A stretch of 64,000 bases of DNA from Prosapia bicincta. Taxonomy: Eukaryota; Arthropoda; Insecta; Hemiptera; Cercopidae. The position numbers and the translations under genes were made by a program. The stretch lies in assembly GCA_036971475.1 (NCBI GenBank), contig JBAIZL010000001.1:147299544-147363543 (forward strand). The letters run 5' to 3'. How positions within the stretch are numbered: position 1 is the stretch's first letter; each line of letters opens with the position of its first letter. The notes beneath the pieces were generated by a model. That model saw only the letters and a list, made by a program, of their open reading frames with translations. It made no database searches and was not told where the DNA came from. This document shows positions 52,378 through 64,000 of this stretch, piece after piece.

Positions 52378-54478
52378 TTACCGAAACAAGTAATTTAAAA
52401 CAAATTTTTTTTTTAAACCAACCTCATTAAGACTATATTTTTATCCTATAAATTTATAAAAAATTTGTGTCGATAAATTATGTTCAAACCCTGTTTTACG
52501 ATTTTATGTGTTTGAAAGAATCAATGGTTTTTTAATAGTTATCAAAAACTTTAAAAAATTACTACTTCAAAAAATTAAAAATTAACGATTTTTTTAATGA
52601 TTCTCAAGTATTGATACCAAGTTTCCATGATCAATTTTTAGATATTTGTCCAAATTATAAAAATATCCTTGAATAAACCCTCTTAGAAAAACCAATTTTA
52701 TGTTTAAATGTTTAAAATGTAAATCACTTCCAATATTAAATAATTGTTAGGAATTGATCCTCACAGGTATAGTCAACCATGGAGGCATTGTCATAGGTCC
52801 ACATATGTAAACAAATGATTAATAAACAGCTTTATTGGAAATATTAAGGGGTAAAGATACAAACTTTGCCCATCAATCAACACTTTTTTTAACTGAACAT
52901 AACATCGACATTTAGTTTGCTGCGTCACACCCCTTCAAAAGTATAATACGAGATGTTTACTAAAACTGTTCTCCGAGATTACTTCTGGTAAGTTATTTTT
53001 AATATCAAATTAGTAACTTCATAAAATGGACAAACAACTAAAAATAAAGTAATTATCAAAGCCAATACATTTATACTTTACATACCTGTTATTTAATGGA
53101 AATATTCTTCAAGGTGCTACTATTTTTATATCCATGTGAGAACTACATTTTTTTTTTTTGTAATGACTTCTAAAAGACACTATACTTTTCTACACCTGTC
53201 ACAATACACAAGAATAATTGAGCATCGAAAATGGTATAACTGTATACAATTAATTTTCTCAAGGTGTTAATAACTAATAATAACAAAAATACATTACGAT
53301 TTATTCACAGGTAAACACTCCCATCGACTCCATAATATTCAATATGGCGTCTTGACTTTTTCAACACATTAAGTTCAATGCCTACCTAATCTACTTATTT
53401 TCAATATTAAAAATATATACTTTTATAGGTTCTTGTATTTTAGACAAGAATTGTATTTTTATTGAATTGCACAAAGTCGAGGTTTATCCAGACAAACCAC
53501 ATACTCAAAAATAGTGTATTTGACTTTCCACTGACATTTTTTGGGTACTTTTTTCAAGTTACTACTTTTATCTTTGTCAAAGCGTGTGTATCTGGGTATG
53601 ATGACAAACGTCGAGGGGGAAAATAATAAAACTTAAAACTGACACATTGTAATTTGAAAAGCTAAAATAATCTTACTTCAGAATCACACACAAAACATTA
53701 TACACTTAAGGCTTCTAAAACTGTTTTATAAAATGGTAATATGGTGAATTTCATTAAAACATAACTAAAAACCATCAAATACAAAAATAATAGATACCTA
53801 ATGTAAACTAACTGGTTGATGTGGAAAATGGCCTACACTTTGTGCTCGTGTATTAACACATGTACAACATATATAATACATTCGGTACAGTTATTAACAC
53901 TATACTGAGGCTACTTCACACATCAACTGGTTAACTTACTTTAACAAATTTTATTATTGATAAATTATTATTAACTACCCTATTCACCGTCTTTCTTTGG
54001 CTCTCAATTGGTCTTTGTCTTCGAGATCTTGCCTTTAAATATAATCCAGGTAAGTCCTGTTGTTGTTTGTCCTTAACCAGTCCACTGTAAACCAGAATAA
54101 GATCTGGTGACTATAAACATGTCACCTTGTTTATAGTAGGTGTTTGGCATGTACATATTGTGCACCTGTTGGGTTCTAATATCTCCATTCTGCTGAGATG
54201 TCTGGCTCGTCAATCAGTTAACAGAGTGGGTGACAAAATTGATAACGTCCGAACCATACCTTAAGCTGTACATGTCACCTGGGTAGTGCTAAATGACCCA
54301 CAATGATGGCTAAAGCCTCCCCAAATCAAAGGAAACAACCTATACTAACAGGAGACTATGTAGCTATATTTTTATATAGCAAAGCTTTCTATTTTCCCCT
54401 TTGCATAAAGTTTTGTGACTTTGTTTCTAAAATTATAGTAAGGTAATTTTGATTTTTCTGCAAAATACAGTGATCCCT
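52378..54478. other. AT-rich upstream stretch, nothing recognised
   Basis: No supported gene or element. A GTAAGT after AATCCAG on the plus strand near 54050 is an isolated donor-like site without coding context. Confidence 0.55.
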
Positions 54479-55566
54479 TGTTATTTGCGGAGGTTGTTCT
54501 TTATACTTATCGCGAATAGTGAAACCGTGAATACTGAAACCAACTGTACATGGAAAGGGAAGGATTACATTACACATCAAAAATGTTAACAATAATTACA
54601 GCTATAGTGTACACTTATAACACATTGTGGTATATTTACATCCTACTTAATTACAAACACATTTTTATTGATTATTTATGTTTTCCTTCAATCCAAAAAC
54701 AATTCTATTAAATATGCACAGTCACACATACAGACACACGTATTCTTTATTGTTAAACTCTATCCACTAAATTTTTAAACAACTAATTTTAGATAAATAA
54801 TCTTTTAAAAGCTGTTAATTCGATTTTTAAAAAACTTATTATCCTTTTTTCTAGTTCTACACATTTTTTTATATTGAGACAGTGCTTCTTCCAGCTCTCA
54901 ATTAAATTTTAGTGTCCATTCTAAAGAGGGATCAATTTCAGTAATGGCTACAGCTGTTTCTATAAAAATAGATTTCATCGACAGATTTTAATGTCAACTT
55001 CGGCGACTCTTTTTTTACAATGTCTTAGTCATTATTACCCGCACAGGTTCAGTAATTAGTTCTTCCAGCTCTTCTTTCATCAAATCTTGGTTTTTACTTT
55101 TCAAAGGATTATTGAGATCTTCATTGTTAATGTGTTTAAGCCTTCACTGTAATTTCCATGTGCTGTTGAGACTTTGGTCTGCCAGCATTACAGCACAGTA
55201 GAACAGTCAAACGATCCTTAAACTCTAAGCAGATTTCTTCTCTTCGCATAAGAAGGTTCGTGAAAGCATTCTTTTCCAAAATAGTCCAGTCTTATCATTA
55301 TAAATAAGATATGCTTATCTTTTAAGTAGTAGGCCTAATAGTGTACAGCATAACAGATGTTTGGAGAATAATCAGATTTCTTTGTGATAAATAACTACAG
55401 TGCTGTATAAAATAAATAAGATGAGAAGACATCCTATAACCTGGACTGTAACTATTGTATCTTTCTTGTAACATACGATACATATTAGCAGAATGTCCAG
55501 TAATTTTGCCAACCGCAAATCAGCGAAACCAAGAAAACCAAACCCGCAAATAGCAAGAGACTTCAG
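54479..55566 (-). mobile_element. Tigger/pogo relic with TIRs and transposase fragments
   Basis: Ends CAGTGATCCCTTGTTATTTG and reverse complement CTGAAGTCTCTTGCTATTTG, each flanked by TA. The reverse strand carries NDKTGLFWKRMLSRTFL followed by EEKSA and RIV-LFYCAVMLADQS, matching the DETGLFWKKMPSRTF block of Tigger transposases (first catalytic Asp region), with stops. Length 1,088 bp. Confidence 0.8.
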
Positions 55567-56838
55567 TATTTTGATTTTGGGATGTCAACAAGTTTTATAT
55601 ATTTTTCTACGTGTCTGAGGATTTCTACATAATCAGGTTAACATTTTATTGCGATATGATTTATGTGTAATAGTCAATATGTACCATAAAAAACATTAGT
55701 AATGTTTAAGGCAGCTTATGATAGTAAAATAAACAATCTAATGTGTAACTCTTAGAAATATAGGCTATATTTTGAAACTTGGTAATTATGAATGTTATTA
55801 TTATTCTTTAAAAAAGGTGAAGCTATTCTTTTTACTTTTTCTAATTTTGTTTAGTACATAATTCTATGGATACATCTTGAGACCTACACCAACCATTACA
55901 ATCTGCAAGCCTCATTTTTGCTGGATGAGAACTGGGTTTACAGATAGCAGTAGATTACAGTAAGCAGCAAAGGTTTTAGTAGATTACACGATAAATGAGT
56001 AGTTGTTTTACAATAAAACACATTGACAACAGAAACATTTGTAAAAATAGAATGTTAGTAAATGCATATTTGAGTAAATGGAACTACTTTGAAACCAATA
56101 AGGATGAAGAGCTTCTATAGCAGGTAGACCATTTTTATCTCACAAAATTTTGCAATTTTATGGACAAAACTCCTTTCAGTAACTCCTTCACCACCCTCCT
56201 TGTCTCACACACAAATTTTACAGATAAAAAATGTTGAAAAATAATTGTTACGTGCAACTTGGCAAAAAAGAATTTTTCTGGTAAAATAAATTTTAAACAT
56301 TTTATTTAAAATATATAACATACATTTTTTTAAAATATCTACAATACATTATATAACATTTAGGCACAAAAATTCTTCTTTTAATATAAAAAATAATAAA
56401 CCTAATTTTCATGCGTTATTATGCTTAAAGATATATATATTCCACTAGAATGGAATTGTTTACATTTATACATTTTGTAATATTTTTATGCAAGGGAAGA
56501 TGAAACTGAAAAGGATATGGACATTGAGCTTGAAAAACGGAAGTAGGACACGAGATTAAGCTAAGATTAGGCTTAGGTGAAATATCAACATAACCTTCAA
56601 TACATATTAAAAACCAACTGTCACTACTGTAATAAAATTGAACAAAAAAAACAAGAAAAAAGTTACAAACACTTAATCATAATTTGAACACTAAATATAT
56701 CATATTGAATCAGATTTAACATTCTGAGTAAACAGTTGTATTAAAAGTTGAGGGAAGTATTAGAGCATAAATAAATGTTCCTACAAGAAATAATGACCAA
56801 CATTTTATTGTGAGTGATATCAAAATATAACCACTTAA

Positions 56839-57814
56839 CCCTCAAGGACGCGCGCTGTTGTAAAAAGTACAACAGTTTTAATATTTTGATTCTTGTTGAA
56901 ACCTGTTGGTAGTTATTTGTTCAAATCACCGTTCTATTCTTCTATTGGTCCCTCCACTACTCTTATCAGTTGTCATCAATGTCTTTATTCTATCAACATA
57001 CCCTCAGTGTGCGCTTAGTTCTGGTCAGTCATCACTGTTGTAAAAATACAAGAAAGCGCCTACTGACGTTTTTATTTTTTCGGTGCAGTTTTTTTTTCTC
57101 CACGATGGAACGTAAGTTTTTTATATACATTTTTTTAAAGAATTATGTTATTATTTGTTTTGTTCAACATTTTAATAAATTTTCATGTTTTTATGAGTGA
57201 ATTTGGAAGATATTCCAAAACTTTTACAGGATCTTTCTGATGAAGAAATTGATAATACTGATTTTATTGAAAGTGACGATGATCTGAGCGACGGTGAAGC
57301 TGAAAAAAGTAATCATAACTCAGAAAGTGAATTGGAAAGTGATTGGCACTCTACGTAAGAACAAACGGGAAATTCCACCAGAATTTCTGCCTAATAAAAC
57401 CAATCAACCAGGTACTTCCTTGTTTGGGTTCCAGAATGATCGAACCATGGTCTCGTATACGACAAAAAAAAAATAAAACTGTAATATTGATTTCGACTAT
57501 GCACGACTCAGATGATGTTGACGAAGAAACAAATAAGCCAGAAATTATATTGCAGTACAACAGAACGAAAGGTGGAGTTGATAGTAATGACCAGCTTTGT
57601 GCTACATATAGCGTTGCCCGGAGGACAAGAAGATGGCCAGTTGCATTATTTTTTGCACTGATAACATTGCTGGGGTCAACTCACAAGTTTTTGGTAAGAC
57701 CAAACTTTTAATAACTCGATTGAAAGTTAAGGAAAATGTAGAAAACCGAGATGTTGTATAAAATACAACAACGCGCCTACTTACGTTAGATAAAAAGGCA
57801 CGCGTGCATGAGGG
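56839..57814 (+). mobile_element. PiggyBac element, internally deleted, TTAA on both sides
   Basis: The ends CCCTCAAGGACGCGCG and reverse complement CCCTCATGCACGCGTG are flanked by TTAA (56835-56838 and 57815-57818), the piggyBac signature. A short MER-type start with a GTAAG is at 57104, then an acidic N-terminal segment DIPKLLQDLSDEEIDNTDF. This joins directly to a C-terminal segment, so most of the DDE domain is deleted. Confidence 0.92.
57343..57711 (+). pseudogene. PiggyBac transposase C-terminal part
   Basis: Reads [40 protein letters not shown] (the GGVD with the last catalytic Asp) and CATYSVARRTRRWPVALFFA. This is the conserved K---GGVD--D--C--Y----KT-RWP block. The cysteine-rich C-terminal domain is missing; the frame ends at TAA after TSHKFLVRPNF. 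Confidence 0.88.
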
Positions 57815-58495
57815 TTAACCAAAGTGGAAAACAAAAATAAGACATTTCAACTATGAATTCATAATATTGAATAGGAAAAAGTAATAAAATATTATAGAGA
57901 AACATTTCAACTTTTCAATGTAACATAAAATAAAAGTATTACTTTGACATTTTCTTTTACTACATAAATTTAATTTTGAACATATATCTTCAATCTTTAA
58001 AGTGATGCCTTATTTGTATTTCTTTAAAAATGAAAAAGAAGATGGTATGCCTAAAACTTTGAAAATTTTATACTATATATTTTAAAATTAATTGTGAATA
58101 TTCGATGAACACACACTTTCACTTAGAGAATAATATTTAATGCAGATATCTAATGCTAGCTTCGTACTAGAAAAATATATCTAGCTGGTACATAAGAAAT
58201 CAAAATAACTACAAAGCAAACTGAGAATGGCTGAGAATTTTCAAGAACTTCGAAATTTCCTTTCCAACCACACTCAAGCAGATTCCACTGATAACAAAGG
58301 TTTTGACTTATTTAAAAAAATAATAAATCAAGTGAAAATATTGATTACAAAAATAACTGTTTTATATTCTTACCATTTGATTACTTCACTGTAAACAAAT
58401 TGAATTAAAGTTTTAATCATAGTATCAATTTAAAATTTGTTGAAACACGACACATGATAAGAGTAAAACTAAGATTCTACATAATCAAGTTATAG

Positions 58496-58930
58496 GAGGT
58501 GGACCCGATTTCGGTTGTGAAAAATTTCCGAATAACTTCATTTCAAGATTTTATTACTGATAGTGGTACATCAACAGACTGGTGATGACCGTGCAGTATT
58601 CAATGTGGTAACTGTGAACATGGGTCATAGTACAGTTTAGCTGTTACAAATCATGAAGTTCTCAAAATATTCCAATAGATAACTTGCGTTTATTCTAAGT
58701 ATGTATTATAATAAACAAATAAAGTTTTTCTAGTCTTGGTCTGATCATATGCTCGTTATATACTAAGTTTATTATTCTGCTGTTTAATAAAACATGAAAT
58801 TTATTTGAGCATACCTCTCATATTGACAAGCAACAAAAAATATACAACCAAGATGTGTGACTGATTACAACTGAAGGATGCTTAGTGTGGATGTAGACCA
58901 TCAAGATGTTGGGCCTATTATTCTTTCCTA
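58496..58930. repeat. Dispersed repeat related to 36309-36830
   Basis: Shares GGTGGACCC-ATTT-GG near its start and TGACAAGCAACAAAAA near 58828 with the intron-2 copy. Identity between is patchy. Probably a second fragment of the same pogo-like family. Confidence 0.45.
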
Positions 58931-59565
58931 TCATGAAATAGACACAAAAATCATATACAAATTTTGTTTAGAACTTAAGTATGTTTGGATAAAAACTTAT
59001 TTACACAGCAACATATTTTGATGTTTCAAAAAAAAGTTCTATTAGTAAAATTTTATAATGGATAGCTTTGAAATTTTTATAAAAACATTTTTACCATAAA
59101 AAAACTTTTTTTATTGGTTTGAGTTCAACTAAAACATAATTGTAAAAACTAAAACAATTTACTCTGAATTTCACTACATATTAGTTTTTTTCTCTCACTA
59201 CACACAGTTTGTTTTAATAAACTAATGTGTAGTGAGATTTAAAGTAAACGATTTTAATTTTTACCATTGTGAATTGTTCTCACTAGCTATGCTCTAATTA
59301 TCTTAATACATAATTATTGAACAAATTGTTTTAACATAAACAATATCCAAAGAATATTTATTTTTTGGATAGATAAAAATAAATTACTGTCTAAAACAAT
59401 CCATTATTGGTGAAAATAACTGGATTCTGAAGTCCAACTGTGACTAAAATATCTGGTACTTGAATGTGTTAAAAACAGAAGAACATTCACACTTCATAAA
59501 CAGAGCATATTTTACAATTGTTAATTAGTACATATGTATTAATGATGGCTAAAAATGTATATTAA

Positions 59566-60108
59566 CCCTTAGCACGTGGGGCATGTAAAGGGCAAGTAAG
59601 AGATTACGTGCTATTAGGTAAAAAAAACGTTTTTGCGAAATGTTCAAAGTTCTATTTAATTCTGAGTTCCTAAAGATATATTTGAACAAAAAAATTATAA
59701 ACTATTAATTTTTATATTTTTACACTAGGTAATTCAAGATATCAATAAATCCATTTAAAATAAAATTAAAGTAACTAAAATTGTTATTCACCAAATCATA
59801 AACAATAAATTATTCTTACAGTACAAACAAAGGTCACTCACGTAAACAGTAAACAACTATAGCAATCACAATGCCAACACAAAATATGACAGTTGGTAGA
59901 CGCTGCGTCCTGCAGGCTAAAACAATAGAACGTGGATCGGTAGCACGTGGCCAAGAACAATAAACGTAGCAGAGTTTGTTTATACCAAACAAACATTGTC
60001 ACACATTGTAATGGACTTTAAACAAGCAACTAGGACCTACATAGACAAAAATTGTAAATACGAGATTTCTCAGCCTTACGAGAAATCATGTTATAAGTGT
60101 GCAAAGGG
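59566..60108. mobile_element. PiggyBac-type MITE flanked by TTAA
   Basis: The ends CCCTTAGCACGTG and reverse complement CCCTTTGCACACT are each directly flanked by TTAA (59562-59565, 60109-60112). 543 bp with no transposase. End sequences differ from the 56839-57814 element, so it is a separate family. Confidence 0.75.
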
Positions 60109-60112
60109 TTAA

Positions 60113-62619
60113 TAAATGAATTCCAAAATTGTGAAACTTTATACTGTTCTTGGATATTTAACACAGTTTTTGTTAAATAAAGTTCTGCTTGAAGGGTGTT
60201 TGGGTAGGCAGGGTTTTACTGTAATTGTAACTAATAAAATCAGACAGCTAGATAAATCTTTGTTTTGCTTTGCACTCCCATCACTGTACCTGCTAAAACG
60301 ATATATATTACTCTTCATTTTAAGTAATTGAAGAAATAAAAGCTCCCAAATCTTCTCTAAAATTAATTGATGAAGCCTTTATTGAATTATCTAACTTAGC
60401 CAATTCTCATTAAATTTATTAATGTGAGATAAAGATTTATAATTATTACTTATAATTTATCCTTAGAATATTCACCTTTTCATACATATAAATAGAAGTT
60501 TTGTGTTAAAAATTTTAACAAAAAACTGTGAAACCATAAGATATTAACATTTCTGTTACATTATTATTCAACCAATACATTGATAGAACCTCTATATATA
60601 ACTTCTTGTGGATGGATGGGAAAGAAAACAAAACATATTTCAGTATATTTTGAAGGCACTATTATTATAAAATTATTGCTAAAATAGTTATATAACTGAA
60701 GTAAAAAATCATGGAATAAAGCTAAATCTTACATCTATTTTGCAAATACAATATCACCCATCATGTAAATTATCATTGACGTTCTTTGCAGTTAATTGAA
60801 GAAGAAAAATGGAATATTGCTGATTAATTTGATATGTATTTTCATACCTGATAATTTTATAGAAGTTAGAATATATAAAATTAATTTTTAATGACATAAA
60901 CACCTAAACTTTACATTTTACACAAAAAGATCTTTATCTTGGATAAATATTTATTTTTCACATTTATTTCATCAACAACAATGATTAAATTTCATATTCA
61001 ATTATTTAATTTAAAAAATCTCTATTTTGTGTTTATTATTATCAAGAGGTATAATTAAGCTTAATTCTTTCAAAAATACCAAAAGTATATTGACCGAAAA
61101 GATCAAAGATTGCTACAGATAATTACTGGAGATACAATTTAAAATGAAAATTGTATTAAGAATGAATGGCGCAAAATATGTAATTCCTATAATTTTTTTA
61201 TATCTTTTAATGTGTAAATTTTCAATAATATTCAATGCCGATGTGTTTTTTGCATATGATATCAATAGATATTAAAGAGGTTGCCTTATTCCCACTACTT
61301 CAGGGAATAAAACTGATGTGCCCTACAGGCTTATACAGTTTTAATAAGACACAAAAACAATATTATGATCACAATTAGAATGTGATAAAAAATTGGGTGA
61401 GAAGAATGGTCTACATAGAAATGGAATAAAGTGTAAATAATCAGAAATCTTTTTAGTAAGGCAAAAAAAGTAAATGGAAAATTACAGGGGATGAAGTTTG
61501 TTGGTAAGAATTGGGACAGTCGAATAATCAATGACAAATTAAAGGATAATATAAAAAGATAGACTGAGAAGTACGAGCAAGATCCATAGACAAGATAAAA
61601 ACCCTAAGCAAAAAAAAAAAAAAATTAAATATTTATAAACTTAAAGAATATTTACAGTTTCAAGGAAAAGGTTATGGAAAGCAGAGATGAATATGGACAT
61701 ACCTTAACAAATAAGAAAAGCTCAAAAATTATCTATGGTACACATAAGATACAAAATCATAGCAAACTTAGAAAACTCAGAAGAATTAATCCAAGGATGC
61801 CCAACCTAATCTTGGGACTAATTACTCAAAACAAATTTGAAGATAAAAATATAAAATTGAAAAACATTGGGAAAAGGCACAAACAATAAATATTTAAGCT
61901 TAACAATAATGGATTTTTTTACAATAACCAGAACAAGACATTAACAACAAACGTGGAGAAAAAAAACAAAAATAAAACAATAATGCACTCTCAAATGAGA
62001 CAAAATATTTAAAAAAAGTAAAAGCGATGATCTATAATTCCATAATTGAAATCAGAGGAATAGGTAACAACAAAAATCATGAGAAGTACTACCCACAGAA
62101 ATTGTGTCTGGGAGATGGTGTTGTGAATTAATTATGTTAAATAGAATCTCAAATAAAAATATCAAAAAAGGCGTGAATAACGAGAAAGGTGTGATAAATT
62201 TTATAGAAAATAAATAGGTTACTATGGTATCGTAATGTGATGGTAAGAACGAGAGGAAAGGCCCAAATATGAACTGGATGAATCAATAACAAGAAAATGA
62301 CTAAAATATTGGCACAACAGAGAATAATAGAAAGACAGGACACAATAATACCTTGTTTATTTATTTCATTTTACACTAATTTGTCTATAATTTGATGATT
62401 TATGTCGGTTTCATTTATGTGGTGCATTACTCTACTGGTTTCTCTCAATTTCTCTAATATGGCAGCAATAGAATACTACAGTACTCATTATTAGTCTTAA
62501 ATACTGGGTTTAAATATGCAATTTTAATCAATTAATTTTATAATATGTCCTGTAAGCAATCTGTATTCTAAGGGTTGGATTTAACAAATGTATTGTAATA
62601 AATAGAATTTGAATTTACT
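60113..62619. other. AT-rich intergenic stretch, nothing recognised
   Basis: Short open frames here have no recognisable domains or homologous copies in the window. No element ends seen. Confidence 0.6.
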
Positions 62620-62895
62620 TTCTTAAATTTGTCTGATTTGTTAGTAAATGATGTAATTGGAGTTAAAATGTCTTAAATGTTTCCTGCTGTGGTAAGGTAA
62701 TATAATTACATCTATTATGTTTGAATATCAGACGGAATAAAGCATATCTTTAGTCACCATTCTTAAATTTGTCTGTTTTGTTAGTAAATGATGTAATTGG
62801 AGTTAAAATGTCTTATATGTTTCCTGCTGTGGTATGGTAATTATATCTATTATACTTGAATGTCAGAAAGAATAAAACATCTTTAGTGACCAATA
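62620..62895 (+). repeat. Tandem duplication, 140-bp period
   Basis: Two copies starting TTCTTAAATTTGTCTG (62620 and 62760), sharing TTAGTAAATGATGTAATTGG and GTTTCCTGCTGTGGTA. About ten differences, including a short deletion in the second copy. Confidence 0.92.
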
Positions 62896-63047
62896 TTATG
62901 TAACACTTTTGACTTCTAATTCAGTATTTTAATTGGAAAAAAATTGTGTGTATAAAACATTACAATGTATATATGCAGTGGCAACAGTCTAAAATGCATT
63001 CTCTTGGAAATAAATAAATATGTTTCTATACGTGTCTATTTATTTAT

Positions 63048-63077
63048 TGTCAAGAGATTGCAGTTTTGGGCTATTGC

Positions 63078-63081
<4 letters not shown>
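63048..63081 (+). repeat. Short dispersed repeat beside TA tract (copy of 15180-15213)
   Basis: TCAAGAGATTGCAGTTTTGG then GCTATTGCCTC, immediately before (TA)n at 63082-63110. Confidence 0.7.
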
Positions 63082-63110
<29 letters not shown>

Positions 63111-63111
<1 letters not shown>

Positions 63112-64000
63112 GAGGGTAAGTCAAATATTATCCGCAATATAGGTATATTTTTTGTTTACGTTGTTAGTACTGTCCTTTTGCGTTGATGACGCATGCTTTG
63201 TTTATTCGTTGTTATGTCTATGCACGTTACAAGCTGCTAGGTTAGTTTCGTTATCGCTGCCGTGCTGTTAATAATGGCCGCTCCACTTTCTATTTGCACC
63301 AAAGAAGAGCAACGTTCAGTGATCCGTTTTTTGTGGTCGGAAGGTGTATCAGGGGCCGAATTCATCGAAGACTTTTGGTATAGTACGGGAACAATTGTTT
63401 GCCACAACGGAGTGTCTATGAATGGATTGAAAAATTCAAAAATGGTCGCACAAGTGTTACGCAAAATGAAGGAGCTGGACGACCAGTTACCGCCATAAAT
63501 GAGGAAAACATTGAGCGTTCACGTGAAATGATTCTCTCAGACAGACGGATAACTGTTGACGACGTGGCAAATCGTCTGCAAATTAGCCACGGTTCTGCCT
63601 ACGAAATCATTTACAGCATACTTGGGTTTCATAAAGTTTGTGCAAGATGGGTTCCAAAACAACTGACACAGTTGCATAAACAAACTCGCTTGGACGTGTG
63701 CAAAAAACATTTGGATCGCTATGTTAACGAACGGGACAACTTCTTAGACAGGATCGTTACTGGTGACGAAACATGGATCCATCATTACGAGCCGGAGAGT
63801 AAACGGCAGAGTATGGAATGGAAACATCCAAATTCGCGGTGCAATAAAAAATTCAAAACCCAACCGTCCGCAGGAAAACTTATGCTTACGGTTTTTTGGG
63901 AGTCACAAGGTCCATTACGGAAACATTATCAGGAAAGGGGCACAACAATAAACAGTGTACGTTACAGTGAGATGCTTACTGCTAAGCTGAAGCCTGCAAT
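63111..64000 (+). mobile_element. Mariner, runs off right edge, frameshifted transposase
   Basis: The left end CGAGGGTAAGTCAAATATTA follows TA at the edge of a (TA)n tract. The transposase starts at 63274 MAAPLSICTKEEQRSVIRFL, WSEGVSGAEF, then shifts frame more than once (GNNCLPQRSVYEWIEKF region). It continues clearly as SDRRITVDDVANRLQISHGS, AYEIIY, ARWVPKQLTQLHKQTRLDVC, TGDETWIHHYEPESKRQS (first Asp) and VFWESQGP before the window ends. Confidence 0.88.

Noticed and set aside
58227..58394. 55-codon plus-strand ORF starting MAENFQELRNFLSNH
   Set aside because: Short, no recognised family, no upstream or downstream exons found.
59842..59916. Candidate 75-bp minus-strand exon encoding a hydrophobic helix (LPTVIFCVGIVIAIVVYC) with good-looking splice sites, upstream of the receptor
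   Set aside because: It lies wholly inside the TTAA-flanked MITE 59566-60108, has no partner exons, and the receptor already has its transmembrane exon. Chance is more likely, though RNA-seq could reopen this.

Overview
The window reads as nuclear DNA of an arthropod, most probably an insect. It is strongly AT-rich and has no dense operon-like coding. One long split gene has GT-AG introns of 0.3 to 8.9 kb. Around and inside that gene lie many decayed transposable elements of animal type: Penelope-like, mariner/Tc1, pogo/Tigger, hAT, piggyBac and non-LTR elements. The species cannot be named from the sequence alone.

The one host gene I can fully support is on the minus strand. It is a type II activin/BMP receptor serine/threonine kinase, the homologue of vertebrate ACVR2 and Drosophila punt. 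Ten coding exons run from the ATG at 47537 down to the TAA at 8591. Every junction keeps frame, and the spliced CDS is 1,533 nt (510 codons plus stop), the normal family length. The order is signal peptide (exon 1), cysteine-rich ligand-binding ectodomain (exons 2-3), transmembrane helix (exon 4) and kinase domain (exons 5-10). All kinase signature motifs are intact, so the gene looks functional.

Region by region (plus-strand order):
- 1-8.6 kb (3' of the gene): a Penelope RT remnant at the edge, two TA-flanked Penelope-tail hairpins, a pogo/Tigger-like element with its TIRs, and a piggyBac-like element.
- 8.6-21.7 kb: receptor exons 10 to 6. Intron 9 holds a Penelope fragment and a complete-ended hAT element with 8-bp TSD. 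Intron 8 holds a piggyBac remnant, a 2.7-kb Penelope palindrome and a 173-bp tandem duplication.
- 21.7-38.6 kb: exons 5 to 2. Introns hold a Tc1-type fold-back element, a Pao-like protease scrap, a non-LTR 3' end, a mariner, a small fold-back MITE, a 45-bp minisatellite and a jockey-like RNase H remnant.
- 38.6-47.5 kb (intron 1): a 5-kb head-to-head palindrome of a second Penelope family with pseudo-LTR-like ends, another Penelope-tail hairpin, a ZBED5-like hAT remnant and a mariner.
- 47.5-64 kb (5' of the coding region): tandem duplications, a GIY-YIG remnant, nested fold-back elements, a Tigger relic, two piggyBac-type elements with TTAA ends, and a mariner running off the right edge.

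The most striking structure is a size series of inverted-repeat Penelope structures. Four share the same terminal sequence beside TA repeats and range from about 0.14 kb to about 2.7 kb. They carry a conserved hammerhead-ribozyme-like stem with a compensatory base change between copies. A second, unrelated Penelope family in the same gene has formed an even larger palindrome. No CRISPR array, tRNA, rRNA or prokaryotic feature was seen.
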